In this document: positions 19,282 to 22,588 of the stretch, piece after piece
Position numbering within the stretch: the first letter of the stretch is position 1
How the letters are laid out: every line of letters starts with the position of its first letter
Origin: Sphacelaria rigidula
Taxonomy: Eukaryota; Phaeophyceae; Sphacelariales
Reading direction: 5' to 3'
NCBI GenBank assembly: GCA_964200075.2
Contig: CAXNAA020000327.1
Coordinates: 1 to 22,588 of the forward strand
Length of the DNA stretch: 22,588 nt
Program-made: the position numbers and the translations under genes
The notes under the pieces: generated by a model
Seen by the model: the letters and a program-made list of their open reading frames with translations, nothing else
The model's database searches: none
Told to the model about the DNA's origin: nothing

Positions 19282-21969
19282 GTACGACCAACTAGTGTTT
19301 CAGTGCTTGTAGAATGGAGTGATCGTTTGTAGTGCCCATGTTGATCGGTGTTGCTGCTTGTTGGTAGCGGTGTTTCGCTTCAGAAGACGATTCGTTCGGG
19401 TGGATCAAGCGTCCTTCTTATTCATCATCAAAGGCTCCTTCTTGTGTTGTGTCTCTAGGAGGAGCATTATCTAGTCCACAGATGAGCGTTTAACCAAGTG
19501 CTCAACACTGGATGATGGTGCCGTCGTTCCATCCGCCCCGCTTTGAAGGTGGTGGAAGGCGAGGATTTGTTGACGAGGTCGGCTGAGCCCGAGCTCGACC
19601 ACAGTTGCAAATTTCGCGTGCAGGCCGTATTTTCTAGTCAACTGACCGTTGCGCGGTAGAGGATATCGAGAGGGGGAGAAATATAGTCCGGGCGGCAATC
19701 GGTCACCTCGCACTTATTTTACACTTGAAATATTGCGAGTGACTGCAATCGTGAGTCGAGAACCAGTTAACGTGTTGGGGATTCCGTTGTGCCTTGCCAG
19801 GCTAGTGACTACCATCAACGTGCTCTGCTGGAGGAAAATAATTCCGCTTCCTGTTGAAAGTGGAACTGGGACGTTTTTTTCTCATGTATAGTCCCCATGA
19901 ACGACCAACCGTTCTTGATACTGCTATTATACAACTGTGCTGTTTCCATCTCGTGTCCATTTTTATACGATGATTGGTGTGCGTTTAGTCAAGACGGGCT
20001 TTCCTTGACCGATGGGCTGACCTCAATGCGTCACGCAGCTAGCCGTACTTTTGAACTTTTTGAGTGCTCGTAGGTGGAAATCCACCTCTTCACGATGCTG
20101 GTTCCACAGATGGGGCCTTCTGGCTGGTTGAGGGGTTCGAATATCGCCAAGTCGGGATGTATATCATGGTGTTGTGTACTCGTGAATGTTTGGAAGTAGA
20201 CACGATGGGTGGGACTTTCACTTGAAGTGGATGAGCAAAAATTTGGTGTTTCCGAAAAAGACTTTCAACTCCGCAACAGCGCTCTAATCTATGCCCATGA
20301 CCGATTGGGTCATTTCAACTGATGCCCTTTGGATGCCGTTGAATCCGTCATTCCTTGGCCGTGATTCCTCGAGGCGAGGAAAGCGTTAGGTGAGGATTTT
20401 TTTCGCTGCAGTTGAAGTTGTAGGGAATGCAATGATACTGTTATCATCGGAACATGGGGTCGGTTGCAGTGAAGTGTAGGGCGAAAAGGTCTTCGTGTCT
20501 TCTACGATGAGGCCGCTTCTCATGGCAAATATACACATGTCCGAAAGTGCTTTTTTGGAGCCATTACGTCGTTTCACGCGCTGGAAGAGGGTGAGGCGAA
20601 TTTTGACACGTTGGGATGGCTTCGTGTACTCGTGGAAACGGCTCCAGCATACCGCTGCGCTTTTTGGTGTTAGAAGCTTTCTTGTCCAAACTAGTATCTT
20701 TCTTGCAGATGGGTTTAGTCCAGACCAATTTTTAATCTGCGGTCTTCGAGAAAAATGCAACTTTGGGTAAGGGGACTGCGGCCACCGGGAGGGGTGTACG
20801 GGAACCGTCTGTCTCATCGAGTAGAGCAAGGCATTTCATGGTGCCATTATTTGTCTAGCTCCGTCTTGAGTACTTGAACAACGAAACAACTCCAAATCAG
20901 CATTTTTTCATTCAAATCCGTCCGCCATCATGAGTGGCTTGAGACACCAGTAAATGTGTCCTGGTTGGATGAGGGGTGAGGGCGCAATGGGCGTTCGTAG
21001 TTTAGTGTTGCGCGCATCATACGTGCTGCACTGAAGGAAGTCTCGGCTGTGTACTGATGCTCTCCATCGACTTTTGGTTTTATGATGAGGAGCATGGGCG
21101 AGTTTTACTAGATGTTTTGGAATGTTTCGTTTTTTTGCATTTGGGCGCAAACGATGTGATGGGCCGCAGTTGTCGATACAGTATTTCCAAAATCTTGGAT
21201 GTACCGTGAGCGCATCGCGCAATGACGCCAGGAACGGTTGTACGTGAGAAGTACGTTGAGTGTAATAAACCTGTGAAATGTGAGAGTTCCCCAACATGAG
21301 CTTCGGCATTTCACGTTGAAAAAAATGTTTTTTACTTGTGTTTTTAGTGATGTATGAAACGTTGAAATACCTTCATGATGCAAAATCCAAGACTACCAAT
21401 GTTAACGAGAGATCGAGAGTTCAAGATACCTCTGACAGGAGGGTTTTCACTCGAACTACAAGACTCGGGCAGGACAGGGGCGGGAAATCCTGGCGTTCAA
21501 GACGTTGATGTTCACCAGCAATTTTTGGGAAAAACACCCATCATGTACGACATGGATAAATGCCGTTCAACGTTGATGTTCCACTGTTTACCGTGTGAAC
21601 TCTCAGATGCGACAATGAGGGACAATTCTGCCGATCATGAACATGTTCAAATCTCCGTGTGGAGAGTCCGGAATATGTCACAAGATGAATGTCGATGAAG
21701 TTCCGACGAGGGCAGCAAAAGTTCTTGGAACAGCTGTGCCGCGTATCACGTAATCATTGTTGTTACTCGTATCACACCGTCGAGCTGGAAACTTGTATTG
21801 CAAGCGATCGAGCGAATTTCATGCTTGTGTTATAATGGTGTAGCCAATGCATTGGCTGAGGTATCTCAGTACGAGTACCAGGAGATAACACGGGATCTTA
21901 CGAAACGAGGATGGATCTTTTCGCACGTCGGACGAGTCAAGACTCGTCGAAACGAGTGCAGTCGTCGAT
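19282..21969. other. Downstream of the tyrosinase-like gene, no supported gene
   Basis: This stretch contains the 3' untranslated region, whose end I cannot place; no clear AATAAA follows the stop. Open frames of 80-147 codons occur, mostly on the minus strand. The two longest, 20386-20829 and 20908-21309, have no intact domain. The first contains VKRRNGSKKAL and EDTKTFSP, which loosely recall the start of Ty1/copia reverse transcriptase, but this is too weak to name it. Confidence 0.5.
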
Positions 21970-22190
21970 GTTTGCACAACGAGCATGACTCGTGTGCTCG
22001 AGTCATCACTTTTTATTACAACGAGCATTGACTCGTGTGCTCGCCCATTTCTTTTTTTCCCACCACGAGCAATGACTCGAGTGCTCGCCCTATTAGATGT
22101 TTCCACAACAAGCATTGACTCGAGTGCTCGCCCTAATAATATTTTCCACACCGACCAATGACTCGAGTGCTCGCCCGTATCAACCCTTTT
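21970..22190. repeat. 43-bp minisatellite, five copies
   Basis: TGCTCG occurs at 21995, 22038, 22082, 22125 and 22168, spacing 43-44 bp. Each unit holds CAACGAGCAATGACTCGAGT-type sequence followed by GCTCGCCC. CGAGCA and TGCTCG are inverted around the palindrome ACTCGAGT, so each unit can form a stem. An earlier, looser region at 21935-21970 has related GACTCGTCGAAACGAGT words. Confidence 0.88.
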
Positions 22191-22588
22191 TCACAGGACC
22201 GATCCCTCACTAACACTAGGTTGACCATGTCTTCGTGAAATAGTAACAAGTAAGTCAGGGAGCGACCTGCCCAATCACGGCGAGGCGAAATGTATCGACC
22301 AGACCCGATCGGCGAGCGCGGGGACTGTTGCCGAGTGTGATGTCACTGCAAAGATTGTGTGGGGGCCCTATCCCTGGCCCAGATAAGCCTTCCCAGGTTT
22401 CTAAAGCCAGGGTGCTCGGAGGATGGCTTATCGTATTACTTGTATTCAGTGTAGCGTTCCCGGGGTTTCCCAGGAGTTTTTTGGGGTCGCCAGCCTTTAC
22501 TAAAACGTAGTAATTACACTAACAGTGTTTTCGTGAGATTGAGAGTAGATGATACGATTGAGGGTGAAAAGCGGTCAATGAGTGAATG
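22191..22588. other. Right edge, no gene seen
   Basis: A 12-nt inverted pair GATAAGCCTTCC (22383-22394) and GGATGGCTTATC (22420-22431), matching at 11 of 12, could form a hairpin. No open frame of note. Confidence 0.5.

Noticed and set aside
21970-22190. CRISPR array
   Set aside because: Repeat-to-repeat spacing is regular, but the intervening sequences are related to each other rather than unique, and the genome is eukaryotic. It is a minisatellite.

Overview
This window looks like nuclear DNA from a eukaryotic alga. Its one recognisable gene is cut by many GT–AG introns of 0.35–3.5 kb, intergenic and intronic DNA is full of transposon-like repeats, and no bacterial operon structure is present. 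The protein best fits the tyrosinase-like copper proteins I know from photosynthetic stramenopiles (diatoms, pelagophytes, brown algae). The long, repeat-filled introns make a brown alga or relative my best guess; this is inference, and no species marker was seen.

The gene lies on the + strand from at least 6722 to 19281. Nine exons join without a frame error: 6722-6850, 8215-8436, 8789-8907, 10549-10735, 12626-12772, 13493-13675, 14432-14584, 18102-18322 and 19125-19281. They total 1518 nt, or 505 codons plus TGA. The product carries a type-3 (dinuclear) copper centre. CuA histidines are probably H32, H45 and H54, followed by a VPYWDF motif. CuB histidines are probably H205, H209 and H342, with an unusually long stretch between the second and third. 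The N-terminus is missing from this model. A phase-compatible extra exon at 5833-5910 is likely, and the true first exon with its start codon was not found with confidence.

Most of the rest is repeats. From left to right: a C33 homopolymer and a diverged direct duplication (185-530 and 930-1270); copy 1 of an approximately 840-bp dispersed repeat (1288-2127); a small inverted-repeat element with an 8-bp target duplication and telomere-like repeats inside (2439-2764); a repeat family interrupted by a 10-N assembly gap (3205-3595); a GAGTA-rich array split by a 1.1-kb element with TA target duplication (4300-5811); a 269-bp element with 8-bp target duplication (6071-6339); a third copy of the gap-region repeat (7600-7838); a 436-bp fold-back (9699-10134); copy 2 of the 840-bp repeat (11101-11934); a 2.1-kb hAT-like element (14883-17000); and a 43-bp minisatellite (21970-22190).

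Four introns, plus the probable most upstream one, each contain a different repeat. The coding exons sum to about 1.5 kb yet are spread over about 12.6 kb, largely because of these insertions. No tRNA, rRNA, CRISPR array or second convincing protein gene was found. The last 3.3 kb after the stop codon holds no gene I can support.
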